Source of the DNA: Halovivax asiaticus JCM 14624
Lineage (GTDB): Archaea; Halobacteriota; Halobacteria; Halobacteriales; Natrialbaceae
Assembly (NCBI RefSeq): GCF_000337515.1
Contig: NZ_AOIQ01000006.1
Coordinates: 378,265 to 442,264, forward strand
Direction: 5' to 3'
Length of the DNA: 64,000 bases
The notes under the pieces are model-generated. The model did no database searches and was not told the origin of the DNA. It saw only the letters and a list, made by a program, of their open reading frames with translations. Every line of letters starts with the position of its first letter. Within the stretch, counting starts at the first letter, position 1. The translations under genes were made by a program, and so were the position numbers. Of this stretch, positions 32,843 through 40,884 are shown in pieces.

Positions 32843-35800
32843 CAGCCACTACCCCCTCTTCACTCAGGTCGATGCCGGTCACCGCACTCACGTTGTCCTG
32901 TTGCATCGTCACACCGATCGCCCGCTCGGACCGGTCGAGCATGGCCTGGCGGTGCGAGACGACGACGAACTGCGCGTCGCCCGCCAGCTCATCGACCATT
33001 CGGCCGACGCGTTCGGCGTTGACCGCGTCGAGGAAGGCGTCGACCTCGTCGAGTGCGTAGAACGGTGCGGGGTTGTGCCGCTGGATAGCGAAGATAAAGG
33101 CGAGTGCAGTCAGGGACTTCTCGCCGCCCGACATCGCGTCGAGCCGCTGGATGGGCTTGTCGCCCGGCTGGGCCTTCATGGTGAGACCCCCGTCGAACGG
33201 GTCCTCCTCGTTCTCCAGGTGGAGCGAGCCGGTTCCCTCCGAGAGCTGCTCGAAGATCTCCGTGAATTGTTCGTTGATGGACTCGTAGGCCTCCATGAAT
33301 GTCTCTTTCTTCAGGCTCTCGTAGCGTTCGATGCGCTCACGAATGCCCTCGGCCTCCTCGACGAGCGTCTCGCGGTTCGCTTCGAGTTCGTCGAGCTCGT
33401 CTCGAACCTCGGCGTACTCGTCGATAGCGAGCATGTTGACCGGTTCGAGGGCCTCCATGTCCGTTTCGAGGAGGTCGACCATCTCCACGACGGTGTCGTG
33501 GTCCGGCACCTCCTCGGGATCGTACTCGCCGACTTCCTCTTCGAGAGAGTCGATCTCCCACTCCAGCGCGTCGAGGCGCTCCCGAGCGTTCGAGAGGTCC
33601 GCTTCGATGTCGTTGACCTCGTCCTGGACCTCGTCGCGCTCCTGACGGGCCTCGTCGAGGTCGTCCCTGAGACCAGTCCGTTCCTCTTTGAGTTCCGCGA
33701 GTTCGTCTTCGAGTTGTGCGACCGCGGCCCGCTTTTCTTCTAGAACCGCTTCCTGGGAGTCGATCTCGTCCTCGAAGGTCTCGATCCGTTCCTCGTAGTC
33801 GGCCTTTTGATTCTGGGCTGCTTCGATCTCGTCGTGGAGGTCGTCGATCGCCTCCTCGGCGTAGGACTTCTCGAGTTCGAGTTCGTTGAGTTTCGAGTCG
33901 AGTTCGTCGATCCGCTCGGTTCGCTCGTCGATCTCGGCTTCTAAGTCTTCGATCTGGCCCGTGAGTTCGGGGATCTTCGAGTCGGCCAGTTCCGCCTCGA
34001 GATCGGCGATCGTCCCCTCGATCTCGTCGATCTCGTCCTGTTTGGCCTCGATCTGTGTGGAGATGTCCGTCATCTCCTCGTCGACCTCCTCGCGTTCGGC
34101 TTCGAGGTCTGCCAGTTCGGCCTCGTCGGATTCGATCTCCGCCTCGAGTCGATCGCGCTGTTCGTCTAGCTTCTCGATCTCGTTTTCGATCGAACGAACC
34201 TCGTCGGCTGCATCGGTCTGGCGATCGCGGGCGTCGTCGAGTCGGGATTCGACGTCGCGGAGTTCGTCACGCAGGTCGTCACGCTGGTCTTGCAACTCGG
34301 TGATCTGGGTCGCGACGCGTTCGAGTTTGCCGCGGCCGTCCGTCGAGAACGAGTAGCGCGACCCCTTGCGCGACCCACCGGTCATCGCGCCGCTCTTCTC
34401 GACGAGGTCACCGTCCAGCGTCACCATCCGGTAGTCGCCCATGTACGACCGGGCCGTCTCGATGTCCTCGACGACGAGGGTATCCCCGAGGACGTACGAG
34501 AAGATCCCGTCGTACTGGTCGTCGAAGTCGACGAGGTTGTACGCGAAGTCGACGACACCCGGATCCGACGGCGCGGAGGGAAGACTCCGGGAGTACATCT
34601 CCGTCATCGGGAGGAAGGTGGCCCGCCCGGCGTTCTTCGATTTGAGGTGATCGATACAGCGCTGGCCGACGCCGTCGTCGTCGACGACGACGTTCGCGAG
34701 TCGCCCACCCGCCGCGGTTTCACACGCCGTGGCGTACGCACCGTCGACGCTCCCGAGCTGGGCGACCGCGCCGTGGACGCCGTCGAACCCGGTATTGAGA
34801 ATCGTCGTCACCGCACGACCGAACGAGGAGTCCCCGCTCTCGCCGGCTTTTGCCTCGAGTTCGGCGTACTCCTGCTGTTTGGCCTGGAGTTCGTCCTCGA
34901 GTTCGTCGACGTCGTCCTGCAGCGAGAAGCGTTCGCGTTTGAGGTCGGTGACGACCGAGTCGATGTTCTCGCGGTTGGTCTCGGCCTTGTCGAGTTCGCG
35001 TTCGAGTTCCGATCGTTCGTCTTCGAGTTCCGGGAGCAGTTCCTCTGTCTCCTCGATCGAGGATTCGAGTTCGGCGATCTGGTTCGATCGGCGCCGGGCC
35101 TCGTCGAGCAATCGGTCCTGTTCGCGCTGGAGGTCGTTCTTCTCGGTCTTTGCCTCCTCGACCGCGTCTTTGCACTCGGCGAGTTCGGCTTTCACCTCGT
35201 CGTACTCGGTGTCGACGTTCTCGAGTTCCGTCTCCAGCGACTCGATCTCGGCTTCGCGCTCCTGGATCTCCGAGGTGACCGAGGCCTTCTCCAGTTTGCA
35301 TTCGCGCATCTCGTCGGCGAGATCGTCGACGCGCTCCTGTTTGCGGTCAATCTGGACGAACGCGTCGCGTCGATCGGCTTCGGCTGCCTCGATACGCTCC
35401 TCGGCGGTCTCGATCTTGTCTTCGAGCCGAGCGATCTCGCCTTTGACCTCCTCGATCTCGCCTTTGATCTTCAGCTGCTCGTCCTCGCCTTTCTGCTCGA
35501 TCTCGTCGTTTAAGTCCTCGAGATCTTCCTGGAGGCGAACGACGGTTCCCTGCTTCTCGTCTAGGGTTCGCTGTAGCGATTCGAGTTCGTCCTCGAGATC
35601 GTCCACGCGAGCGTCGACGTCGTCGCGTTCTTCGCGCTTGTCCTCGAGTTCGCTAGCCTTGAGATACCCCTCGTACTCGGCCTTCTCTCGACGGAGCCGG
35701 CGATAGCGAAGCGCCGTCTGGCGCTCGTCTTCTAACTGGTCGAGCCGGGTCTGTTTCTCCTCGATGCGCAGTTGGGCTTCGTCGATCCGCTCTTCGACGA

Positions 35801-36407
35801 CCTCGAGTTCCTCGAACGCGTCTTCCTTCTTCGCGTCGAACTCCGCGACGCCGGCGATCTCGTCGATGATCTCGCGACGACTGTGGGGCGTCGTGTTGAT
35901 GATCTCGGTGACGTCGCCCTGCATGACGACGTTGTACCCCTCCGGCGTGACGCCGGCCTGAGCGAGCAGGTCCTTGATGTCCGTGAGGTTGACCGAGCGA
36001 CCGTTCAGGTAGTAGTAGGAGTAGTAGTTGTCCTCGGTCTGTTTGACCCGGCGGCGAATGCGTATCTCGTCGCAGTCGCCGACGTCGTCCGAACCGGCGG
36101 CCGTGGCCACCTGGGAACGCTCCAGCGTGCGATCGGCGTTGTCGAGGATGACCTCGACCTCGGCCTCGCGTGTGCTCGCGGGACGCTCACCGTCGTCGTA
36201 CCCGGGGTTGTAGATGAGATCGGTGAGTTTCTCCGCGCGAATGCCCCGCGTCCGGGCGAGCCCCAGGGCGAACAGGACGGCGTCGATGATGTTCGACTTA
36301 CCGGAGCCGTTCGGCCCCGTGATGACGGTGAAGTCCTCGTAGAAGGGGATTCGAGTCTTGCGTCCGAAGCTCTTGAAGTTGTCGAGGACGAGGGCTTTGA
36401 TGTGCAT
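32835..36407 (-). CDS. smc: Chromosome partition protein SMC
   Basis: SMC is the condensin ATPase that organises and segregates the chromosome. The 1190-residue protein has the N-terminal head with Walker A ITGPNGSGKSNIIDAV near 29-44. A long coiled coil precedes the hinge (GVHGAVAQLGSVDGAYATAC, near 535-555, with a Gly-rich dimer face). The return coil leads to the C-terminal head with signature LDAMSGGEKSLTALAFIFA and Walker B FYALDEVDAFLD. It is the middle gene of an operon: the coiled-coil gene 36447-36770 lies 39 bp upstream, and scpA overlaps the stop. A GGAGG lies 11 bp before the ATG. Confidence 0.97.
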   Translation of the reverse strand: MHIKALVLDNFKSFGRKTRIPFYEDFTVITGPNGSGKSNIIDAVLFALGLARTRGIRAEKLTDLIYNPGYDDGERPASTREAEVEVILDNADRTLERSQVATAAGSDDVGDCDEIRIRRRVKQTEDNYYSYYYLNGRSVNLTDIKDLLAQAGVTPEGYNVVMQGDVTEIINTTPHSRREIIDEIAGVAEFDAKKEDAFEELEVVEERIDEAQLRIEEKQTRLDQLEDERQTALRYRRLRREKAEYEGYLKASELEDKREERDDVDARVDDLEDELESLQRTLDEKQGTVVRLQEDLEDLNDEIEQKGEDEQLKIKGEIEEVKGEIARLEDKIETAEERIEAAEADRRDAFVQIDRKQERVDDLADEMRECKLEKASVTSEIQEREAEIESLETELENVDTEYDEVKAELAECKDAVEEAKTEKNDLQREQDRLLDEARRRSNQIAELESSIEETEELLPELEDERSELERELDKAETNRENIDSVVTDLKRERFSLQDDVDELEDELQAKQQEYAELEAKAGESGDSSFGRAVTTILNTGFDGVHGAVAQLGSVDGAYATACETAAGGRLANVVVDDDGVGQRCIDHLKSKNAGRATFLPMTEMYSRSLPSAPSDPGVVDFAYNLVDFDDQYDGIFSYVLGDTLVVEDIETARSYMGDYRMVTLDGDLVEKSGAMTGGSRKGSRYSFSTDGRGKLERVATQITELQDQRDDLRDELRDVESRLDDARDRQTDAADEVRSIENEIEKLDEQRDRLEAEIESDEAELADLEAEREEVDEEMTDISTQIEAKQDEIDEIEGTIADLEAELADSKIPELTGQIEDLEAEIDERTERIDELDSKLNELELEKSYAEEAIDDLHDEIEAAQNQKADYEERIETFEDEIDSQEAVLEEKRAAVAQLEDELAELKEERTGLRDDLDEARQERDEVQDEVNDIEADLSNARERLDALEWEIDSLEEEVGEYDPEEVPDHDTVVEMVDLLETDMEALEPVNMLAIDEYAEVRDELDELEANRETLVEEAEGIRERIERYESLKKETFMEAYESINEQFTEIFEQLSEGTGSLHLENEEDPFDGGLTMKAQPGDKPIQRLDAMSGGEKSLTALAFIFAIQRHNPAPFYALDEVDAFLDAVNAERVGRMVDELAGDAQFVVVSHRQAMLDRSERAIGVTMQQDNVSAVTGIDLSEEGVVADD

Positions 36408-36446
36408 TTCCGTACGAACCTCCGCGCACCCGCAAGCGCGGATCCT

Positions 36447-36770
36447 TTACGCGACGATGATTTCGTCGGTACCTGACTCTTGTGGTTCGTCCTGTTCCTC
36501 GACCGCCTCGGCTTCGGGGTCCGCCTCGAGTCCGAGGTCGGCCGGGTCGGCGTCGGCTTCGGCGGTCGCGGCCGCGACATCGTCGGGGCCGGCTTCGCGT
36601 GCCTCGGTCGTCCGTCGTTCCGGCACTCGTGACTGCTGTTCGGCATCGAGCAGATCCTCGAGGACGCGAATTCGCTCCTTCGATTCGACCAGTTCTTCGG
36701 TGAGGCCCTCGACCGTCGACTCGAGTTCACGAACCGTCGACTCGAGTTCCTCGACGCGATTTCTCGGCAT
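36447..36770 (-). CDS. Small coiled-coil protein heading the smc operon
   Basis: A 107-residue protein. Residues 5-48 form a clear heptad coiled coil (VEELESTVRELESTVEGLTE), and the rest is acidic and disordered with a hydrophobic last triplet. Its ATG lies 28 bp from a TATA element, and smc starts 39 bp after its stop, so it leads the condensin operon. A role as SMC accessory or regulator is plausible from position only. I recall an uncharacterised haloarchaeal family (DUF7518) at this place but cannot verify it. Confidence 0.7.
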   Translation of the reverse strand: MPRNRVEELESTVRELESTVEGLTEELVESKERIRVLEDLLDAEQQSRVPERRTTEAREAGPDDVAAATAEADADPADLGLEADPEAEAVEEQDEPQESGTDEIIVA

Positions 36771-36794
36771 ACCAACTAGGGGTTACTCGGGCCA

Positions 36795-36801
36795 CATAAA
36801 C
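36795..36801 (-). promoter_or_regulatory. TATA-like element of the smc operon
   Basis: GTTTATG on the minus strand is centred 28 bp upstream of ATG 36770. Confidence 0.55.
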
Positions 36802-36918
36802 GTGTGTCAGACACAGCCTTCTATTTTGACATTACTTCGAGAGCATCCAGAGATGCCGAGAGAGGGGCTGGGCGGGAGATCAGCAGTCGCTTCACCGCCC
36901 GTGAGCGTCGCTCCGTTA

Positions 36919-36928
36919 TCCTTTAAGC
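36919..36928 (+). promoter_or_regulatory. TATA-like element of gatB
   Basis: TCCTTTAAGC is centred 27 bp upstream of ATG 36951. Confidence 0.5.
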
Positions 36929-36950
36929 CACAGGGTCCGAAACGCGTCCA

Positions 36951-38441
36951 ATGACCGCCCAGACCGTCCAGCAGGGTGAGCTCGTGACCGTCATCGGGCT
37001 CGAGGTCCACGTCCAGCTGGAGACCGAGACGAAGATCTTCTGTGGGTGTTCGACGGGCGACGCGGACGAGCCGAACGAGCACGTCTGTCCCGTCTGCCTC
37101 GGCCTGCCGGGAGCGTTGCCGGTCGTCAACGAGGCCGCCGTCGAAGCCGCAGTGAAGATCGGGAAGGCGATCGACGCGGAGATCCCCCAGGAGACCCGCT
37201 TTCACCGGAAGAACTACTACTACCCCGACCTGCCGAAAAACTTCCAGATCACCCAGTACGACGAGCCTATCTGCCAGTCGGGTGAACTCGAGGTGCGCGT
37301 CGAGGGCGAGCGACGCCCCATCGAGATCGAACGCGCCCACCTTGAGGAGGATCCGGGCAGCCTCCAGCACGTCGGCGGCGGCGGTGGCATCGACTCCGCG
37401 GAGTACACCCTGATCGACTACAACCGCGCCGGGACGCCGCTGATGGAGATCGTGACGGCGCCCGACTTCCGCAGTCCAGCCGAAGTCCGGGCCTTCCTGG
37501 CCGAACTCGAGGAGGTACTCGAGTACCTGGGTGTCTTCGACGCCGAACGCGACGGGAGTCTCCGCGTCGACGCAAACCTCTCGATCGTCGAGGCCGCGGA
37601 AGCCGACGAGAACGGCGAACTCTCGACGGAGGCGCTCGAATCGGCGAACCGGACCGAAGTCAAGAACATCTCGAGTCACAAGGGTGCAGAGAAGGCGCTG
37701 GCCTACGAGGAGACGCGGCAGAAAAACGCCATCCAGCGCGGGCGCGTCGTCGAACAGGAGACGCGCCACTGGGACGAGAGTCGCGGCATTACGGTCTCGA
37801 TGCGATCGAAAGCCGAGGAGAAGGACTACCGCTACTTCGAAGAAGCCGACATTCCGCCGCTGCAGGTCGCCCACTGGCGCGAGGAGATCGAGATTCCGGA
37901 GCTCCCACGGGCCCGCCGCGAACGCTTCCGCGAGGAGTACGCCCTCGACGAGGAAGCCGCCTCGAAACTCACCTCGACCAAGCAGGTCGCCGACTTCTAC
38001 GAGGATCTGGCGAGCGAGTTCGATCCCGACCTCGCCGCGACCTGGGTCGCCGACGAACTGCTGGGCGAACTCAACTACCGCGACATGGCGATCACGGAAC
38101 TCGAGGATCGCCTCGACGAGGTTGCCCGATTGGTCGAACTCGTCGCCACCGACGAGATCACCGCCAAGAACGCGAAGGAGATCGTCCTCCGGACGATGCT
38201 CGACGAGGGAGCAGCTCCGGACGCGATCGTCGAAGCCGAAGGGCTCGGCAAGACCGACGAGGGTGAAGTCCAGGCCGCTGTCGAAGCCGCGATCGCCGAC
38301 AACCCCGATGCAGTCGCCGACTACGCCGAGGGCGACGACGGCGCGATCAACTTCCTCGTCGGCCAGGTCATGCAGGCCACCGGCGGCAGTGCCGATCCGG
38401 GCACCGTCAACCAGCTCCTGCGTGCCGAACTCGACGACTAA
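36951..38441 (+). CDS. gatB: Asp/Glu-tRNA amidotransferase subunit GatB
   Basis: GatB binds mischarged tRNA, activates it with ATP and completes amidation with ammonia from GatA. The 496 residues show VIGLEVHVQLETETKIFC near 14-31 with a zinc knuckle CGC...CPVC (Cys31, Cys33 and the CPVCLGLPG pair near 46). FHRKNYYYPDLPKNFQITQY follows near 84-103, and then a helical and YqeY tail domain. It is far from gatCA (9153), so the complex is made from two loci. The start is ATG 36951, leaderless by TATA spacing. The call is firm. Confidence 0.96.
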   Translation: MTAQTVQQGELVTVIGLEVHVQLETETKIFCGCSTGDADEPNEHVCPVCLGLPGALPVVNEAAVEAAVKIGKAIDAEIPQETRFHRKNYYYPDLPKNFQITQYDEPICQSGELEVRVEGERRPIEIERAHLEEDPGSLQHVGGGGGIDSAEYTLIDYNRAGTPLMEIVTAPDFRSPAEVRAFLAELEEVLEYLGVFDAERDGSLRVDANLSIVEAAEADENGELSTEALESANRTEVKNISSHKGAEKALAYEETRQKNAIQRGRVVEQETRHWDESRGITVSMRSKAEEKDYRYFEEADIPPLQVAHWREEIEIPELPRARRERFREEYALDEEAASKLTSTKQVADFYEDLASEFDPDLAATWVADELLGELNYRDMAITELEDRLDEVARLVELVATDEITAKNAKEIVLRTMLDEGAAPDAIVEAEGLGKTDEGEVQAAVEAAIADNPDAVADYAEGDDGAINFLVGQVMQATGGSADPGTVNQLLRAELDD

Positions 38442-38476
38442 CGGGAACACAGCTCCGTCGCCGAACCCGCATATTC

Positions 38477-39052
38477 TCACCACTCGCCGCGAACGGGTGG
38501 CCGCTCGTACGTCGATCCGCACTCCTGGCAGGCAGCAACTGGCTCGGCAGTCGCCTCCTCGAGAACCACCCGAAGGTCGTCGCCGGAACACGACGGACAT
38601 GGGGCCGGTTCCCGTTCGATCCCACATCCCGGACAGGCGAACGTGAGCGAACCGTCGCCGAGATCGAGACGAAGATCGTCGTGGCCGCACGCAGCACACA
38701 CGATCGGGATGCGGACGTCCTCGCTCTCCCGCGGTGCTCCCATCGCCAGCACAACGAGCGGTTCGTCACCGGCGTTGCGACCGGCCTGGAACTCGCCGGG
38801 GGCGAACCGAATCGCCTCGCCGGCCGAGACGGACACCTCACCCGCGAGCGTCTCGAACGTCGCCTCACCGGAGCGGACGACGAACGCCTCCTCCTGATCG
38901 ACGTGGGCGTGCAAGCCGGCCGGGAGGCGACCACCCGACGGCACGCGATAGCGATTGATGGCAAGGTCGGACGTTCCCAGCAAATCACTCAGTCGGTCGA
39001 CGGTCAGTTCGCCGTCACTGGCTATCGATTCGTCGAACCCGGTGCGTTCCAT
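38477..39052 (-). CDS. Cupin-domain protein with two C-terminal zinc ribbons
   Basis: A 191-residue protein. Residues 28-110 form a cupin barrel (GLHAHVDQEEAFVVRSGEA with the His-x-His/Glu metal pattern, then PGEFQAGRN). The C-terminal part holds three CxxC pairs (CAACG near 119, CPGCG, CPSCSG) and CQECG. These are enough for two zinc ribbons. A fold pairing a small-molecule-sensing cupin with zinc ribbons suggests a regulator or a ribosome/RNA-linked factor, but nothing proves it. TATA-like TCTTTTTCG is 26 bp upstream of ATG 39052. Confidence 0.8.
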   Translation of the reverse strand: MERTGFDESIASDGELTVDRLSDLLGTSDLAINRYRVPSGGRLPAGLHAHVDQEEAFVVRSGEATFETLAGEVSVSAGEAIRFAPGEFQAGRNAGDEPLVVLAMGAPRESEDVRIPIVCAACGHDDLRLDLGDGSLTFACPGCGIEREPAPCPSCSGDDLRVVLEEATAEPVAACQECGSTYERPPVRGEW

Positions 39053-39073
39053 ACCGGATCATCCGTCGGGAAC

Positions 39074-39082
39074 CGAAAAAGA
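39074..39082 (-). promoter_or_regulatory. TATA-like element of the cupin gene
   Basis: TCTTTTTCG on the minus strand is centred 26 bp upstream of ATG 39052. Confidence 0.45.
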
Positions 39083-39104
39083 CGTTTCCCGAATCGACGG
39101 GCAC

Positions 39105-40601
39105 TCAATCGTCGACCACTCGTTGTTCGTCCGAGTCGGCGGGCGATTCGTCGCCCTCGTGGGGAGAATCAACGGGTCCGTCCTCGATAACAGCCTCCGT
39201 CCAGTTCCCGACGCGGAACCAGACGACGGCGACGACGAACGTGGCGGCCATGCCGACGGCGTAGGCGATCCAGATACCCGAAACGCCGTAGTCGATCGAG
39301 GGAGCGGTTGGGATCGTAATCGACGTGTACGGAACCGTCACGGCCGTGAACGCGAGGACGAGCGCGACGGGCACCCGAAACACCCAGCGTGACAGAAGCG
39401 AGAGGACCATCGCTTCGCGAGTGTTGCCCGCCCCGCGGAACGCGCCCTGGATGACCATCACGGCCGAAAAGAACGCCCAGAAGGGCGCGACGATCCGGAG
39501 AAAGAGGACTCCCTCCTGGATCGTCGCCCGCCTGTCGACGAACACGCCCATCGCTTCGTGAGGGAACCCGAAGACCAGCGCCGCACAGATCGCGATGAAT
39601 CCCATCGTTCCGAGGGTCGCGGTTCGGGCAACCGTCCGCGCTCGCTCGGGGAGGCCGGCACCCAGATTCTGCCCGACTCCGGACGCGGTCGCCTGGCCGA
39701 CCGCTCCCGAGACCGACCACGTCACCGACATCAGCCGAACGCCGATGCCGTACGCCGCGATCGCCGCACCACCGAACCGGGCGACGAAGCCCGCCATGGC
39801 CACCGACGCGAAACTGCGCACCCAGCCGTCGAGCGTCGCCGGGTATCCGACGTCGAGCAACCGGTAGAGCATGGCCGGATCGGGTCGTAAATCCCCGAGA
39901 TGGAGTTCGACGCCGTACGTACCCTGGAGTAAAATGTAGATGCCGGCCGCCGTCGCCACGCCGCGTGAGATGAACGTGGCGATCCCGGCCCCGCGTGTCC
40001 CCATCGCCGGGAACGGGCCCCACCCGAGGATGAAGAACGGATCGATGACGACGTTGATCCCGGCAGAGATGAGCACCAGCCACATCGCGGTTCGGGTGTC
40101 GCCAGCGCCCTGGAGGGCCGATCGAAACACGAAGAAACAGAACGTGAGCGGGAGCGTGAGGAAGATCACCTCGATGTAGGCGAGCGAATCGGCAAACACC
40201 GGCCCCTGTGCGCCCATCAACCGAAGGATCGGTCGCCTGAAGTACAGACCCACGACGGCGAGCACGCTCGACGCGGCGATCGCCAGCAAGATCGACTGTG
40301 CGACGGCGCGATCGGCCGTCCGTCGTCGGTCGGCGCCGACGTACTGGGAGACCAGCGAGATCGTCGCCGCGGTTAGCCCCATCGCCGTCGAGACGAACAT
40401 CCACGAGAGCGGAAACATGAGCGAGACCGCAGCGACGCCGACGTCCTGATCGCCAGGAATCTGCCCGACCCAGAACATATCCGCGAGGTTGTAGACCGTC
40501 TGCAGCAGGTTCCCGAGGACGAGCGGCCAGGAGAGATGAAAGAGTTTGGGCGTGATCGCGCCCGTCGTCATGTCGATCCCCTTGCGGTCTGGCTGTGACA
40601 C
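39105..40601 (-). CDS. MATE-family multidrug/cation antiporter
   Basis: A 498-residue membrane exporter with about twelve helices, of the MATE family. It uses a Na+ or H+ gradient to expel organic cations or metabolites. The N-terminus PKLFHLSWPLVLGNLLQTVY and VYNLADMFWVGQI are family hallmarks, repeated in degenerate form in the second half (LLDVGYPATLDGWV and FVARFGGAAIAAYGIG). GTG 40601 was chosen: GGAGG (40609-40613) lies 7 nt upstream, and an in-frame ATG 10 codons later is less likely. The upstream frame to 40982 runs through the promoter. It diverges from topA. Confidence 0.9.
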   Translation of the reverse strand: MSQPDRKGIDMTTGAITPKLFHLSWPLVLGNLLQTVYNLADMFWVGQIPGDQDVGVAAVSLMFPLSWMFVSTAMGLTAATISLVSQYVGADRRRTADRAVAQSILLAIAASSVLAVVGLYFRRPILRLMGAQGPVFADSLAYIEVIFLTLPLTFCFFVFRSALQGAGDTRTAMWLVLISAGINVVIDPFFILGWGPFPAMGTRGAGIATFISRGVATAAGIYILLQGTYGVELHLGDLRPDPAMLYRLLDVGYPATLDGWVRSFASVAMAGFVARFGGAAIAAYGIGVRLMSVTWSVSGAVGQATASGVGQNLGAGLPERARTVARTATLGTMGFIAICAALVFGFPHEAMGVFVDRRATIQEGVLFLRIVAPFWAFFSAVMVIQGAFRGAGNTREAMVLSLLSRWVFRVPVALVLAFTAVTVPYTSITIPTAPSIDYGVSGIWIAYAVGMAATFVVAVVWFRVGNWTEAVIEDGPVDSPHEGDESPADSDEQRVVDD

Positions 40602-40608
40602 GGGTAGG

Positions 40609-40613
40609 CCTCC
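40609..40613 (-). promoter_or_regulatory. Shine-Dalgarno site of the MATE gene
   Basis: GGAGG on the minus strand, 7 nt before GTG 40601. It decides for the GTG over the long upstream frame. Confidence 0.55.
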
Positions 40614-40635
40614 GTTGGACGATCGGCCGGTCCAT

Positions 40636-40645
40636 AGATAAATGG
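40636..40645 (-). promoter_or_regulatory. TATA-like element of the MATE gene
   Basis: CCATTTATCT on the minus strand, about 40 bp before the GTG. The predicted leader of about a dozen nucleotides would carry the Shine-Dalgarno site. Confidence 0.45.
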
Positions 40646-40709
40646 TCGCACCCCACACTACCGGGCGTGTGACCCATCGACACCGGTCTGGGCGTTCCCT
40701 TACGACACG

Positions 40710-40743
40710 GTTCCCACACGGCCACGACGCAGTTCCCACACGG
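40710..40743. repeat. 12-bp direct repeats between the MATE and topA genes
   Basis: GTTCCCACACGG occurs at 40710-40721 and 40732-40743, identical, with 22 bp between starts, about two helical turns. They lie in the divergent promoter region, about 60-80 bp upstream of the topA TATA-like sequence and about 65-100 bp upstream of the MATE TATA box. Paired regulator sites are likely but unproven. Confidence 0.5.
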
Positions 40744-40819
40744 TGGACCTCACGTGCGCGCAACGCCCGCGTACGACGCGCACACCCGCGCTGTCTTGCG
40801 ATTAGCGCCGAAACGGTTA

Positions 40820-40846
40820 TGGGGGCAACCGGCGTAGCCGCCCCCA
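40820..40846 (+). promoter_or_regulatory. Hairpin in the topA leader
   Basis: Arms TGGGGGC (40820-40826) and GCCCCCA (40840-40846) form a 7-bp GC-rich stem. A smaller GGC/GCC pair sits inside the loop. It precedes the topA Shine-Dalgarno site by 24 nt. It could tune translation or transcription of topA. An alternative ATG at 40819 would place it in the coding region. Confidence 0.45.
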
Positions 40847-40870
40847 ATGACGACCGGAACGAACCCCGTG

Positions 40871-40877
40871 GGAGGTG
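40871..40877 (+). promoter_or_regulatory. Shine-Dalgarno site that fixes the topA start
   Basis: GGAGGTG, 7 nt upstream of GTG 40885, complements the 16S tail well. It decides for the GTG, after which the conserved Topo IA N-terminus starts. Confidence 0.6.
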
Positions 40878-40884
40878 CGCCAGC

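Noticed and set aside
34290-35706. Long plus-strand frames across smc
   Set aside because: They are Ser/Leu/Phe-rich mirror readings of the coiled-coil codons and show no family motif.
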